From Acidimicrobiaceae bacterium (lineage in GTDB: Bacteria > Actinomycetota > Acidimicrobiia > Acidimicrobiales > Ilumatobacteraceae), in the NCBI GenBank assembly GCA_020637295.1, contig JACJWF010000002.1, positions 310,001 through 374,000 of the forward strand: a stretch of DNA of 64,000 nt, in the 5' to 3' direction. The position numbers and the translations under genes were made by a program. The notes beneath the pieces are model-generated. The model made no database searches. It was not told the origin of the DNA and was given only the letters and a program-made list of their open reading frames with translations. Positions 15,488 through 23,976 of the stretch are shown one piece after another. Position 1 is the first letter of the stretch; each line of letters begins with the position of its first letter.

Positions 15488-16804
15488 TCAGTCCTGGACC
15501 AGGCGGCGAACCGCAACCACCCGGTAGAACGGGATCGACCCGACGCGGACGACATCGCCGGTGCGCGGCGCATGGATGTACTCCGTCGCACTGACGGCGA
15601 TGCCCACATGGTTGATCACCCCGGAGCCAGGGTAGGACTCGAGGAACACCAGGTCGCCGGGGCGGATGTCCTGGGTGCCCCAGTCGACCGCCGTGCCGTA
15701 GCGCACCTGGTAACCGCTGTAGTGCGGCAGGTTGATCCCGATCTTGGCGAACGCCGCCAGCGTGAGGCCGGAGCAGTCGAAGGTGTCGGGGCCGGCGGTG
15801 TTGAACGCGTACGGCTTGCCCTGCTGGGCCATGGCGAAGTCGAGGACGGTGGCCACCTTCGCGCTGAGGGCGCCGGAGGCGCTGCTGGCTGCGCTGCTCG
15901 ACGGCGACGGCAGCACACCGCCGGCGGGGATGGCCAGCCGCTGACCCGGCAGGATCAGACTGCTGACCGTCAGGTGGTTCACCTCCAGCAGATCGTGGAG
16001 CGACACCTTGGTGATGCCCGCGATGCGGCTGAGCGAGTCGCCGGACCGTACGACATAGATCAGGCCGTCGCTGGAGACGGAACCTGACGAGCCCCCGGCC
16101 GTGCTGCCCCCGGAGGAGGACGCAGGTGCGGCCGGCAACACGCCACCGGGAGGCACCTGCAGGTGCATGCCCGGGTAGATCAGGCTGGTGGTGGTCAGGC
16201 GGTTGAGGGTCAGCAGGTCGGCGAGCTTCACCTTCAACTTGAGGGAGATGCCACTGAGGTAGTCGCCGGCGACGACGGTGTACTGCAGCGGCTGCGCTGC
16301 GGTGGAGACCGCGGCCGGCGAAGCCCCGCTCCCGGAGGAGGACGAAGAGGAAGAAGGTGCACTCGGCAACGAGCCACCCGCGGGCACAACCAGCCGCTGA
16401 CCCGGCAGGATGACGCTCTGGATGGTGAGGCCGTTGGCCTCGAGCAGAGCGCTGAGCTTGACGCTGAGCTTCACTGCGATGCCCGTCAGGTAGTCACCGC
16501 GGGCCACCGTGTAGTACTGGGTGACCGGCGCGGACGGGGTGGCGGCTGCGGCGCCGGGCACCACCAGCTGCATGCCGGGGTAGATCAGGCTGGTCACGGT
16601 GAGGTTGTTGGCGGCGAGCAGGTCGGACAGGCGTACATCCAGCTTGGCGGCGATGCCCATCAGGTAGTCGCCGCTCTGGACGGTGTAGTACTGGGCGCTG
16701 GCCGGCGCCGCCGGGGCAGCGGCGGCCGGGGCGGCCACGATGGTGGTCACCCCCAGCAACAGCCCGGCCGACACCACGACGTGCGTGAACCTCAACCTCA
16801 ACAT
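15488..16804 (-). CDS. Secreted NlpC/P60 endopeptidase with four LysM domains
   Basis: 438-residue exported cell-wall hydrolase. A signal peptide (about 1-30, hydrophobic core then APAAAA) precedes four LysM peptidoglycan-binding domains at about 39-83, 97-141, 174-218 and 249-293, joined by Ser/Pro/Gly linkers. The C-terminal NlpC/P60 domain has TFDCSGLTLAAF with catalytic Cys344, and NHVGIAV with His399. It probably cleaves stem peptides during growth or division. It opens a three-gene minus-strand run with the RDD and SHMT-like genes. Confidence 0.92.
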   Translation of the reverse strand: MLRLRFTHVVVSAGLLLGVTTIVAAPAAAAPAAPASAQYYTVQSGDYLMGIAAKLDVRLSDLLAANNLTVTSLIYPGMQLVVPGAAAATPSAPVTQYYTVARGDYLTGIAVKLSVKLSALLEANGLTIQSVILPGQRLVVPAGGSLPSAPSSSSSSSGSGASPAAVSTAAQPLQYTVVAGDYLSGISLKLKVKLADLLTLNRLTTTSLIYPGMHLQVPPGGVLPAAPASSSGGSTAGGSSGSVSSDGLIYVVRSGDSLSRIAGITKVSLHDLLEVNHLTVSSLILPGQRLAIPAGGVLPSPSSSAASSASGALSAKVATVLDFAMAQQGKPYAFNTAGPDTFDCSGLTLAAFAKIGINLPHYSGYQVRYGTAVDWGTQDIRPGDLVFLESYPGSGVINHVGIAVSATEYIHAPRTGDVVRVGSIPFYRVVAVRRLVQD

Positions 16805-16974
16805 GAACCAGGTATCGGCACGGCGACGACACCACTTTACGAATTCTTGAAACCCTCGACCTCGACTCCAGCATCACGTCTGGCAGTTGGTCGGTGCCCA
16901 CGGCGCCGAAGGGCGGTGCGGGAGGGGGACCAACGGCGCTGGCGCGACGGTCCGCCGTCGGGCACGATCCTGCT

Positions 16975-18324
16975 GTGGCCCTGACCCGAGGAGGTGCCGT
17001 CTTGCGCAAGGTGATCGTCATGGGCGCAGGTGGGCGCGACTTCCACGACTTCAACGTCGCCCTCCGCGACGAGCCGGAGGTGACGGTGGTGGCCTTCACC
17101 GCCGCCCAGATCCCGGGCATCGACGACCGGCGCTATCCAGCCGCGCTGGCCGGCTCGAGGTACCCCGACGGGATCCCGATCCGCCCGGAGGCCGAGCTCG
17201 CCGACCTCATCCGCACCCACGCCGTCGACGAGGTCGTCTTCGCCTACAGCGATCTCGCCTACCCGCAGGTGATGGAGAAGGCCGCCATCGTCCAGGCCGC
17301 AGGCGCGGACTTCCGGTTGCTGGGGCCGGCGGCAACCATGCTGCGGTCGATCAAGCCGGTGCTGGCAGTGGTGGCGGCGCGGACCGGCTGCGGCAAGAGC
17401 CAGACCACACGCTGGATCGGGCGCCTGCTCACCGACGCCGGACTGAAGGTGGTGCTGGTCCGTCATCCGATGCCCTACGGCGATCTCGAGCGGATGCGGG
17501 TGCAGCGCTTCGCCACGATGGCGGACATCGATGCCTACGACCCGACGATCGAGGAGCGCGAAGAGTACGAGATCCCGGTCCGCGAGGGGCTGGTGATGTA
17601 CGCCGGGGTGGACTACGAGGCCATCCTCCGCCAGGCGGAGCAGGAGGCAGACGTGGTGTTGTGGGACGGCGGCAACAACGACTTCGCCTTCTTCCGCCCG
17701 GATGTCACCGTGACCGTGCTGGATCCCCTCCGGCCAGGCCACGAGCTGGCCTTCCACCCGGGTGAGGTGAACCTGCGGATGGCCGACATCGCCGTGGTCA
17801 ACAAGGTGGACTCGGCCGCTCCGGCCGCCGTTGCCGAGGTGGTGGCCAACATCCACCGGGTGAACCCGGCGGCGGTGGTGGTGCGCACCGCCTCACCGGT
17901 GACGCTCGCCGGTGAGGGCTCGTTGACCGGCCGGCGGGTGCTGGTGGTGGAGGACGGGCCGACGATCACCCATGGCGGCATGCCGTTCGGCGCGGGCACC
18001 GTGGCGGCCCACCACGCCGGGGCGACGGAGTTCGTCGATCCCCGTCCGGTGGCCGTGGGCAGCATCGCCGAGACCTACGCCAAGTACCCGCACATCGGGC
18101 CGGTGCTGCCCGCAATGGGCTACGGCGCCGCCCAGGTCACCGACCTCGAGGCAACCATCCGGGCCAGCGGCTGCGATGTCGTGGTGAACGGCAGCCCGTT
18201 CTCGCTCGGTCGGCTCTTCGACCCCGGCGTGCCGATCCGCGACGTCACCTACCAACTCGCCGAGGTGGGCGAGCCGTCGCTCACCAGCGCCCTCGCCCCC
18301 TGGATCGAGCGTTGGCGGCAGTGA
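16975..18324 (+). CDS. Cyclic 2,3-diphosphoglycerate-synthetase-like P-loop protein
   Basis: 449 residues (440 if TTG at 17002 is used). Family opening KVIVMGAGGRDFHDFN, then a P-loop VVAARTGCGKSQTTRWIGRLL-type segment at about 138-158 and IAVVNKVDSA, a GTPase-like NKxD. It is homologous to archaeal cyclic 2,3-diphosphoglycerate synthetase, but bacterial members usually sit beside carbamate kinase, as here, and probably have another role. Start choice: GTG 16975 has CACGAT six bases upstream; TTG 17002 has AGGAGG seven bases upstream. The stop overlaps the next gene (GTGA). Confidence 0.78.
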   Translation: MALTRGGAVLRKVIVMGAGGRDFHDFNVALRDEPEVTVVAFTAAQIPGIDDRRYPAALAGSRYPDGIPIRPEAELADLIRTHAVDEVVFAYSDLAYPQVMEKAAIVQAAGADFRLLGPAATMLRSIKPVLAVVAARTGCGKSQTTRWIGRLLTDAGLKVVLVRHPMPYGDLERMRVQRFATMADIDAYDPTIEEREEYEIPVREGLVMYAGVDYEAILRQAEQEADVVLWDGGNNDFAFFRPDVTVTVLDPLRPGHELAFHPGEVNLRMADIAVVNKVDSAAPAAVAEVVANIHRVNPAAVVVRTASPVTLAGEGSLTGRRVLVVEDGPTITHGGMPFGAGTVAAHHAGATEFVDPRPVAVGSIAETYAKYPHIGPVLPAMGYGAAQVTDLEATIRASGCDVVVNGSPFSLGRLFDPGVPIRDVTYQLAEVGEPSLTSALAPWIERWRQ

Positions 18325-19262
18325 CCGCGCCCTCCCACGGTACGCCACGACGACCGTTGGTGGTCGCGGCGATCGGAGGGAACGCGCTGCTGCATCGCGG
18401 GCAACCGCCGGAGATCGACATCCAGCGGGCGAATGTCCGCGACGCAGCCGCTGTGCTGGCAGCGCTGGCCGAGGACCACCGTCTGGTCATCACCCACGGC
18501 AACGGTCCCCAGGTGGGGTTGCTGGCTCGCCAGAGCGAGGCGCTCGCCGGCGTCGCGCCGGTGCCGTTCGATGTGCTCGCCGCCGAGAGCGAGGGGTTGA
18601 TCGGCTACCTGCTGGTGGAGGAGTTGTCCCGCCATCTCGGCGCGGACCGGGTGTCCGTGGTGCTGACGCGAGTGGTGGTGGATCGCGACGACCCTGCCTT
18701 CGGGGCGCCCTCCAAGCCGATCGGCGCCGTGCTCAGCGAGCAGGACGCCCGCCTGCTGGCGGCGCTGCACGGTTGGGCGGTGGCCCCCGATGGTGCCCAC
18801 TGGCGACGGGTCGTCGCCTCGCCCGAGCCGCTGGAGATCGTCGAGCACGACGCCATCGAGGTACTCCTGCATGCAGGGCAGGTGGTGATCTGCGCCGGCG
18901 GGGGCGGCATCCCCGTGCATCGTGACACGGAGGGAGTGCTCCGCGGCGTGGAGGCGGTGATCGACAAGGACCTCACGAGCGCGCTCGTCGCCGAGCGGCT
19001 CGGCGCCGGTGACCTGCTGATCCTCACCGACGTGGATGCCGTCTACCGGGACTGGGGCACCGATCGGGCAGCGCCGATTCGCGCGGCAACCCCCGCCGAA
19101 CTGCGTGCCATCCGCTGGCCGGCGGGCTCGATGGGCCCGAAGGTGGAGGCCGCCTGCCGGTTCGTGGAGCGCAGTTCGGCGGGGGTTGCCCGCATCGGGG
19201 CGTTGGGCGCGGCTGCGGCGGTGCTCCGCGGCGACGCCGGCACCACGGTCAGCAGCCGCTGA
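18321..19262 (+). CDS. Carbamate-kinase-like amino acid kinase
   Basis: 313-residue member of the amino-acid-kinase fold. Diagnostic are VAAIGGNALLHRG at the N-terminus, VITHGNGPQVGLL, VICAGGGGIPV and VIDKDLTSALVAERL, all typical of carbamate kinase (carbamoyl phosphate + ADP to carbamate + ATP). No arginine deiminase or carbamoyltransferase is nearby, so arginine fermentation is not supported. GTG start overlaps the partner's stop, so the pair is coupled. Its last 14 bp overlap the end of the convergent M23 gene. Confidence 0.8.
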   Translation: MTAPSHGTPRRPLVVAAIGGNALLHRGQPPEIDIQRANVRDAAAVLAALAEDHRLVITHGNGPQVGLLARQSEALAGVAPVPFDVLAAESEGLIGYLLVEELSRHLGADRVSVVLTRVVVDRDDPAFGAPSKPIGAVLSEQDARLLAALHGWAVAPDGAHWRRVVASPEPLEIVEHDAIEVLLHAGQVVICAGGGGIPVHRDTEGVLRGVEAVIDKDLTSALVAERLGAGDLLILTDVDAVYRDWGTDRAAPIRAATPAELRAIRWPAGSMGPKVEAACRFVERSSAGVARIGALGAAAAVLRGDAGTTVSSR

Positions 19263-20550
19263 CGGCCTTCACGATCGGGTAGGGGTTGACCGCGCTGCCC
19301 CCACGTGGGTGCACCTCGAAGTGCAGGTGGGGGACACCGGCGTTGCCCGTAGAGCCCACGTACCCGATGGTGGCGCCGGCGTTCACGGTGGTCCCCTTGC
19401 CGACCCCGTTGGCGAATGCGCTGAGGTGGGCGTAGAAGAAGTACGTGCCGTCGGGTGCCGTCAGCCAGATGGCATTGCCGGCCAGCGAGCCCTTGTAGTC
19501 GTACTGGACCTTCGTGATCGTGCCACCCTGCACGGCGTAGATCGGGGTGCCGGTGGGTGCCAGGATGTCCACTCCCTGGTGAGTCCGGCCGCCCGAGCGG
19601 GGTGCGCCCCACGTGTCCCAGAACGTGCAGCGATGGGGCATGGGGAAGCTGGCGAGCGTGACCGTGCCGTCGGCATTGGTGCCGCTCGGCCCGCCCGGCG
19701 TGCCACCGCCGGAGCCGCCGCTGCGGGCGGCCGTGGCCGCAGCGGTGAGCGCATCGGCACTGGCCTGGTCGTAGCCGCCCGTCGCCGGCAGCCCGGCGCG
19801 CTGCTGGAACGTGGCCAGCGCGGCAGCGGTGGCTGGGCCGTAGATGCCGTCGGCGCCGCCCTTCGGTCGCAGGCCGACGTCGATCAACTCCTGCTGGAAC
19901 GCCTTGACGGCGTCTCCTCTGCTGCCCAGCTGGGGCAACGTCGAGGGTGCAGGCGTCGTCGGGGCGGGGGAGGATGGCACCGAGCCCGCCCGGCCGGCGG
20001 CGTTCGCCAGGATCTCCGCTGTCGCCGCATCGAGTTGGCCGGTGGCGGTCAGCGCTCTCATCACCTGGAACTGACGAACTGCTGCCTCCGTGCCCGAGCC
20101 GTACCAGCCGTCGGCGCCGCCGCGCACGGCGATCCCGACGTCGATGAGTTGCTGCTGCATGGTGATCACCGCTGCGCTGTGGGCGCCCTTGGCCAGCACC
20201 GGCGTGGCGACGACGACGCCGAGGGCGACGGCCGTGGCCGTGTTGACCACGCCGGTGGCGGTCAGGCCCTTGCCGGTCTGGTACTCCGTCACTGCGGCCT
20301 GGGTGGCCGGCCCGAAGATGCCGTCGGCGCCGCCCCGGACGGTGATCCCGGCGTCCAGCAGCGCCTGCTGTACCGCCTTCACCGTCTGGTTGCGGTCACC
20401 CCGCTGCACCACCACATCGCCGGTGGCTGCATAGGCGGTCGCGCCGGAGCCGGTGACCACGGTGCCGGCGCTCGGGCCGACCACCAGGATCGCCGCTATG
20501 ACCAGGGGCATGTACACGAGGCGCCTGGGGCGCCGACCGCGATGGAGCAT
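19249..20550 (-). CDS. Secreted M23 endopeptidase with three peptidoglycan-binding domains
   Basis: 433 residues. An N-terminal basic stretch and hydrophobic segment (about 10-40) act as signal or anchor. Three PG_binding_1 repeats follow (each with a GGADGxxGxxTxAAV core) at about 48-105, 118-175 and 205-262, then a Gly/Ser linker. The C-terminal LytM/M23 metallopeptidase has HQGVDILAPTGTPIYA and HLHFEVHP, with zinc ligands His and Asp in the first motif and His in the second. The start at 20550 is set by AAGGAG six bases upstream, rather than 20574. Confidence 0.9.
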   Translation of the reverse strand: MLHRGRRPRRLVYMPLVIAAILVVGPSAGTVVTGSGATAYAATGDVVVQRGDRNQTVKAVQQALLDAGITVRGGADGIFGPATQAAVTEYQTGKGLTATGVVNTATAVALGVVVATPVLAKGAHSAAVITMQQQLIDVGIAVRGGADGWYGSGTEAAVRQFQVMRALTATGQLDAATAEILANAAGRAGSVPSSPAPTTPAPSTLPQLGSRGDAVKAFQQELIDVGLRPKGGADGIYGPATAAALATFQQRAGLPATGGYDQASADALTAAATAARSGGSGGGTPGGPSGTNADGTVTLASFPMPHRCTFWDTWGAPRSGGRTHQGVDILAPTGTPIYAVQGGTITKVQYDYKGSLAGNAIWLTAPDGTYFFYAHLSAFANGVGKGTTVNAGATIGYVGSTGNAGVPHLHFEVHPRGGSAVNPYPIVKAVSGC

Positions 20551-20587
20551 CTGCCTCTCCTTCGACTCGGCCACCCGCTGACGCAGC

Positions 20588-20647
20588 AGAATAATGACGA
20601 TCTCCGCGCGAAATCCAGCTTGCCCGTAATGATTTCGTAACGAAATC
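20588..20647 (-). promoter_or_regulatory. Promoter and palindrome upstream of the M23 gene
   Basis: On the minus strand TATTCT (20593-20588) is a -10 candidate giving a leader of about 30 nt that holds the AAGGAG ribosome site. A 17-bp perfect palindrome GATTTCGTAACGAAATC (20631-20647) is centred near -58, an activator-like position. CGAAATCCAG also occurs twice around it (20609-20618 and 20641-20650). Confidence 0.5.
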
Positions 20648-20650
20648 CAG

Positions 20651-20932
20651 GAAAGGTAGGGAGAACCCCACGGTGGAGACGCCGGGTCGCCGGATGGTCG
20701 CCTGCCTCTCTCGGGCGCACCATCGAGCCATGTCGATCGCTGCGCTCCTGCTCAACGGCCTGTGGCCGCCCCTCCTCGCCATCGCCGCTGCCGTCACCTG
20801 GTCCCGCTCCGGGGTGCCGGAGGAGGCATCTGCCACGGCCGGTCTGACGGGGGAGCCCGGCACACCGGACCACGCTGGCATGATGGTGGGCGTGCCTGAT
20901 GCCGCTCGCACCACGCACCGGAGGAGCGCACG
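20651..20932. other. Intergenic region before the two-component system
   Basis: About 280 bp without a convincing gene. A small plus-strand open frame (20673-20936) has no family resemblance and overlaps the kinase start, so it is not called. CATGAT at 20879-20884 is a weak -10 candidate for the kinase gene. No other structure was seen. Confidence 0.4.
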
Positions 20933-22213
20933 GTGATCCGCCGGTGGTATGCGCCGTACGGGCACGCCGACGTGTGGCGTCAGAGCCTGTTCCTCCTCTC
21001 GGACCTGGTGGTCGGTGTCGGCCTGTTCACGGCCTTCGTCACGCTGCTGTCCACCGGCCTCGGCCTGGCGATCACCGTCGTCGGCATCCCGCTGCTGGCC
21101 GTCACGGTATGGGGCGGTCGTCTGGTGAGCCAGTTCGAGGGGGTGCGGATGCGCGCTCTGCTCGGCCGCCGCTTGGTCGCGTGGCCCGCAGTGCAGTGGG
21201 AGGAGGGGTGGTGGGCGCGCACCCGGCAGGCGCTCGGCGACGGCCCGGGGTGGCGGGGCATCGCCTACTCGATGGTCATGCTGCCCTGGGGAATCCTCAC
21301 GTTCGCCGTGACGGTCACACTCTGGTCGGTGACGCTCGGCCTGGTGTCGGCGCCGCTGTGGTGGGTGTGGTCCGATGCGCCGCCGCCGTTCGACGTCGGC
21401 GGCCACCGCGTCACGCTGGATCAGGGCACTCTGCTGTGGCTCAGCCTGGTTGCCGGTGTGCTCGGGGTGCTGCTGCTGGCGGCGCTCCCTCGCCTGATCG
21501 CTGGCCTGGCCAACCTGGATGCCCGCCTGGCCGCCGCCCTCCTGGCGCCCGACCCAACCCTCGAGCTGCAGCAGAGGGTGAGCGTGCTCACCGAGAGCCG
21601 CGACGCGTCGGTGGCGTCGGCTGCGGGAGAACTGCGCCGCATCGAGCGCGATCTGCACGACGGCGCCCAGCAGCGGCTGGTCAGCGTGGCGATGAACCTG
21701 GGCATGGCCAAGGAGCGAATGAAGGAGGTGGACGATCCGAAGGCCCGCGAACTGGTCGCGAGCGCGCATGAGGAGGCCAAGCAGGCGATCGTCGAACTTC
21801 GTGACCTGGTGCGTGGCATCCATCCGGCGGTGCTCACCGATCGAGGGCTGGATGCGGCCGTGTCGGCGCTCGCGGCGCGTTGCCCGGTGCCCGTGGAGCT
21901 CGCCAGCGACCTCGGTGGGCGGCGCCTGCCGCCGGCGTGTGAGGCGACCGCCTACTTCGTGATCGCCGAGGCGCTCACCAACGTCGCCAAGCACAGCCGG
22001 GCGCGTCGGGCCCGCGTTCGCCTCACCGTCGACGACGGCGTGCTGGTGGTGGAGGTCGCCGATGACGGCATCGGTGGTGCGGTGGAGGGGCCGGCGAGCG
22101 GTGGGCTGCGCGGCTTGCACGACCGGGTGCGCGGCGTGGAGGGCCGGCTGCGGATCGCCAGCCCGGAGGGCGGTCCGACCGCAATCGTGGTGGAGGTGCC
22201 ATGCGCGTCGTGA
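20933..22213 (+). CDS. Sensor histidine kinase, NarL/DesK type
   Basis: 426 residues. The N-terminal half carries four hydrophobic segments and an actinobacterial 'putative sensor' region (to about 200). The HisKA_3 dimerisation domain has ERDLHDGAQQRLVSVAMNL with phospho-acceptor His242, and the ATPase domain has EALTNVAKHSRA, DDGIGGA and GLRGLHDRV (N, G1 and G2 boxes). GGAGGAG precedes the GTG start. The response-regulator gene starts inside its last codons (13-bp overlap), so the two form one system. Stimulus unknown. Confidence 0.92.
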   Translation: MIRRWYAPYGHADVWRQSLFLLSDLVVGVGLFTAFVTLLSTGLGLAITVVGIPLLAVTVWGGRLVSQFEGVRMRALLGRRLVAWPAVQWEEGWWARTRQALGDGPGWRGIAYSMVMLPWGILTFAVTVTLWSVTLGLVSAPLWWVWSDAPPPFDVGGHRVTLDQGTLLWLSLVAGVLGVLLLAALPRLIAGLANLDARLAAALLAPDPTLELQQRVSVLTESRDASVASAAGELRRIERDLHDGAQQRLVSVAMNLGMAKERMKEVDDPKARELVASAHEEAKQAIVELRDLVRGIHPAVLTDRGLDAAVSALAARCPVPVELASDLGGRRLPPACEATAYFVIAEALTNVAKHSRARRARVRLTVDDGVLVVEVADDGIGGAVEGPASGGLRGLHDRVRGVEGRLRIASPEGGPTAIVVEVPCAS

Positions 22214-22848
22214 TCGCCGAGGACTCCGTGCTGCTGCGCGAGGGGCTGGCCAGGCTGCTGGGGGAGTACGGGCACCACGTGGTGGCCGGCCTCGGTGACG
22301 CGACTGGCGTGCTCGCGGCCGTCGCCGAGGCCGAGCCGGATCTGGTGATCGTCGACGTGCGGATGCCACCCACCCACACGGACGAGGGGCTGCGCGCGGC
22401 GGTGGAGTTGCGCGCCCGGCGACCGGGCACGCCGGTGCTGGTGCTGTCGCAGTACGTCGAGGAGCGTTACGCCACCGAACTGCTGGAGATGGGCACCGTG
22501 GGGGTCGGGTACCTGTTGAAGGAGCGGGTCGCAGACGTGCGCGACTTCGTGGAAGCGGCGCAGCGGGTCGCCTCCGGTGGCACCGCCCTGGATCCGGAGG
22601 TGGTCAGCCAGCTCCTGGTGCGCAGCCGGCGGCGGGCGCCGCTGGAGTCGCTGACCCCTCGTGAGCGGGAGGTGCTCGCGCTGATGGCGGAGGGGCTGTC
22701 CAACGTGGCCATCGCCGACCGCCTGGTGGTCAGCGGTGGGGCAGTGGAGAAGCACATCTCCAACATCTTCAGCAAGCTCGACCTGGCGCCCAGTGAGGCC
22801 GAGCACCGCCGTGTGCTGGCCGTGCTTCGCTTCCTCGGTTCGGGCTGA
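22201..22848 (+). CDS. NarL/LuxR-family response regulator
   Basis: 215 residues. The receiver domain (1-120) has the acidic pair ED, phospho-acceptor Asp52 in VIVDVRMPP and a conserved lysine in YLLKERV. The LuxR helix-turn-helix (about 148-205) has LTPREREVLALMAEGLSN, then AVEKHISNIFSKLDL. It is the partner of the kinase that overlaps its start. Targets are not visible. Confidence 0.93.
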   Translation: MRVVIAEDSVLLREGLARLLGEYGHHVVAGLGDATGVLAAVAEAEPDLVIVDVRMPPTHTDEGLRAAVELRARRPGTPVLVLSQYVEERYATELLEMGTVGVGYLLKERVADVRDFVEAAQRVASGGTALDPEVVSQLLVRSRRRAPLESLTPREREVLALMAEGLSNVAIADRLVVSGGAVEKHISNIFSKLDLAPSEAEHRRVLAVLRFLGSG

Positions 22849-22881
22849 GTGCGCCGCGGCGAGCGAGTACCGTCGCCCTCG

Positions 22882-23310
22882 ATGGGGTCACTGGCCGAGC
22901 TCGAGCGGATGGTGGGGGTGCCGTTCGCCTCCGGCGCGGCCGAGTGGGAGCGCTGGGAGAACTGGCTGCTCACCGACTGCACAGCAGCAGACCCCGAACT
23001 CGCAGATGACGGCATGGCGCATCCCGTCGCCCTCTTCCCGCTGTCGTTACGGGCGGCAGGGGTCACCATCGCCAGCCTGTTCGAGCGTTTCGGCGTGGGG
23101 GCGGGCGGCTCGGTGCGGCTGGCCGGCTACGGCTGGGAGTACCACCGGCCGCTCCGGGTGGGGCAGCGGTACACCGGCAGCGCGGTGGTGCAGCGAGCCA
23201 CCGCCATCGGCTCGGCACTGGAAGTGGAGTTCGCCCTCCTCCTGAGCGACGACGAGGGGCCGGTGGCCGCCATGACAGCCGTGTGGGAACTGAACGGACT
23301 GTCCGGATGA
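22882..23310 (+). CDS. MaoC-like hotdog protein, FAS1-type dehydratase N-terminal kind
   Basis: 142-residue hotdog-fold protein resembling the non-catalytic subunit of two-subunit hydroxyacyl dehydratases (GWEYHRPLRVGQRYTGSAVV is the recognisable core). It probably forms a heterodimer with the product of the overlapping downstream gene. Start at 22882 rather than 22849 because TACCGT (22868-22873) lies eight bases upstream. Substrate unknown; the HadA/HadB pairs of fatty-acid elongation are the nearest analogy. Confidence 0.75.
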   Translation: MGSLAELERMVGVPFASGAAEWERWENWLLTDCTAADPELADDGMAHPVALFPLSLRAAGVTIASLFERFGVGAGGSVRLAGYGWEYHRPLRVGQRYTGSAVVQRATAIGSALEVEFALLLSDDEGPVAAMTAVWELNGLSG

Positions 23311-23693
23311 TTGCCCGGGACATCCCTGCCCACACGGTGGCCGCCGTCGATCCGCAGCGGATGAAGACGATGGCGGCCGTGCTGCGCGACCCCTACCCGG
23401 TGCACTGGGACCGCGCCGGCAACCAGCGGCTGGGCTACGGCTCGAGGGTGGTCAACCAGGGCCCGCTGAACGTCGGATACATCGTCAACATGCTGGAGGC
23501 GTGGGCGGGGAGGGGGTCGATCCGGTCGATCGCCGTGCGCTTCTACGGCCGGGTCTTCGACGGCGACACCGTCACGGCGCGCGGCGAAGTCCGCCGCACC
23601 GAGCGCGACCTCGTGTACTGCGACGTGTGGCTGGAGCGCGACGGCGAGCGGGTGATGAGTGGGGAGGCGGTCGTTCGGGCCGTTCTGTCATAA
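23307..23693 (+). CDS. MaoC-like hydratase/dehydratase subunit
   Basis: 128-residue hotdog protein with the hydratase-2 catalytic motif DPYPVHWD (Asp28, His33) followed by the overhang segment NQGPLNVGYIVNMLEAW and IRSIAVRFYGRVFDGDTV, typical of the catalytic MaoC subunit acting on 3-hydroxyacyl or enoyl thioesters. Its ATG overlaps the upstream stop (ATGA), so the two subunits are probably made in equal amounts. Confidence 0.8.
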   Translation: MIARDIPAHTVAAVDPQRMKTMAAVLRDPYPVHWDRAGNQRLGYGSRVVNQGPLNVGYIVNMLEAWAGRGSIRSIAVRFYGRVFDGDTVTARGEVRRTERDLVYCDVWLERDGERVMSGEAVVRAVLS

Positions 23694-23798
23694 CGAGGAT
23701 TATGGGCGCTCCGCCGGACCAGCAGCCGGCGCCGGGCGGCAGGCAGTCAGCACCAGCACCTGCGCCGGCCGGGCCAGCAGCCAACGCCCGTCCCTCCC

Positions 23799-23845
23799 CA
23801 AGTTGGCGGTGAGGTGCGCCAGGACCGCACGTGAACGCCAACTTG
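23799..23845. repeat. 47-bp palindromic repeat element, copy 2
   Basis: Same ends as copy 1 (CAAGTTGGCG ... CGCCAACTTG) and the same length. Interior GTGAGGTGCG-ccagga-CCGCACGTGA is itself palindromic. Nearly identical to copy 3, which starts 61 bp downstream in the same orientation. It lies in a 283-bp gene-free stretch (23694-23976) that otherwise holds nothing recognised except the palindrome at 23950. Confidence 0.8.
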
Positions 23846-23859
23846 GCTCGACCCTCCTC

Positions 23860-23906
23860 CAAGTTGGCGGTGAGGTGCGGCAGGACCGCACGTGAACGCC
23901 AACTTG
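23860..23906. repeat. 47-bp palindromic repeat element, copy 3
   Basis: Ends CAAGTTGGCG and CGCCAACTTG, interior GGTGCGG-cagga-CCGCAC. Direct tandem partner of copy 2, separated by 14 bp. Confidence 0.8.
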
Positions 23907-23949
23907 AGCAGCGGTGTCGCCCATTCCCCGCACCCGTTCATCACGGTCC

Positions 23950-23967
23950 CTTTCGTCATGACGAAAG
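23950..23967. repeat. 18-bp palindrome, left copy
   Basis: CTTTCGTCATGACGAAAG, a perfect palindrome 9 bp beyond the stop of the zinc-finger gene. An identical 18-mer spans the start codon of the same gene at 24339-24356. It could be an operator, a recombination footprint, or the stem of a terminator. Confidence 0.75.
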
Positions 23968-23976
23968 ACGCGAGTG

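Noticed and set aside
20673..20936. Small membrane-protein-like frame before the histidine kinase
   Set aside because: It has a short hydrophobic run but no ribosome site or family resemblance, and it overlaps the kinase start.
23747..23959. 70-codon minus-strand frame starting at the left 18-bp palindrome
   Set aside because: Most of it is the translation of the 47-bp repeats; no independent coding signal.
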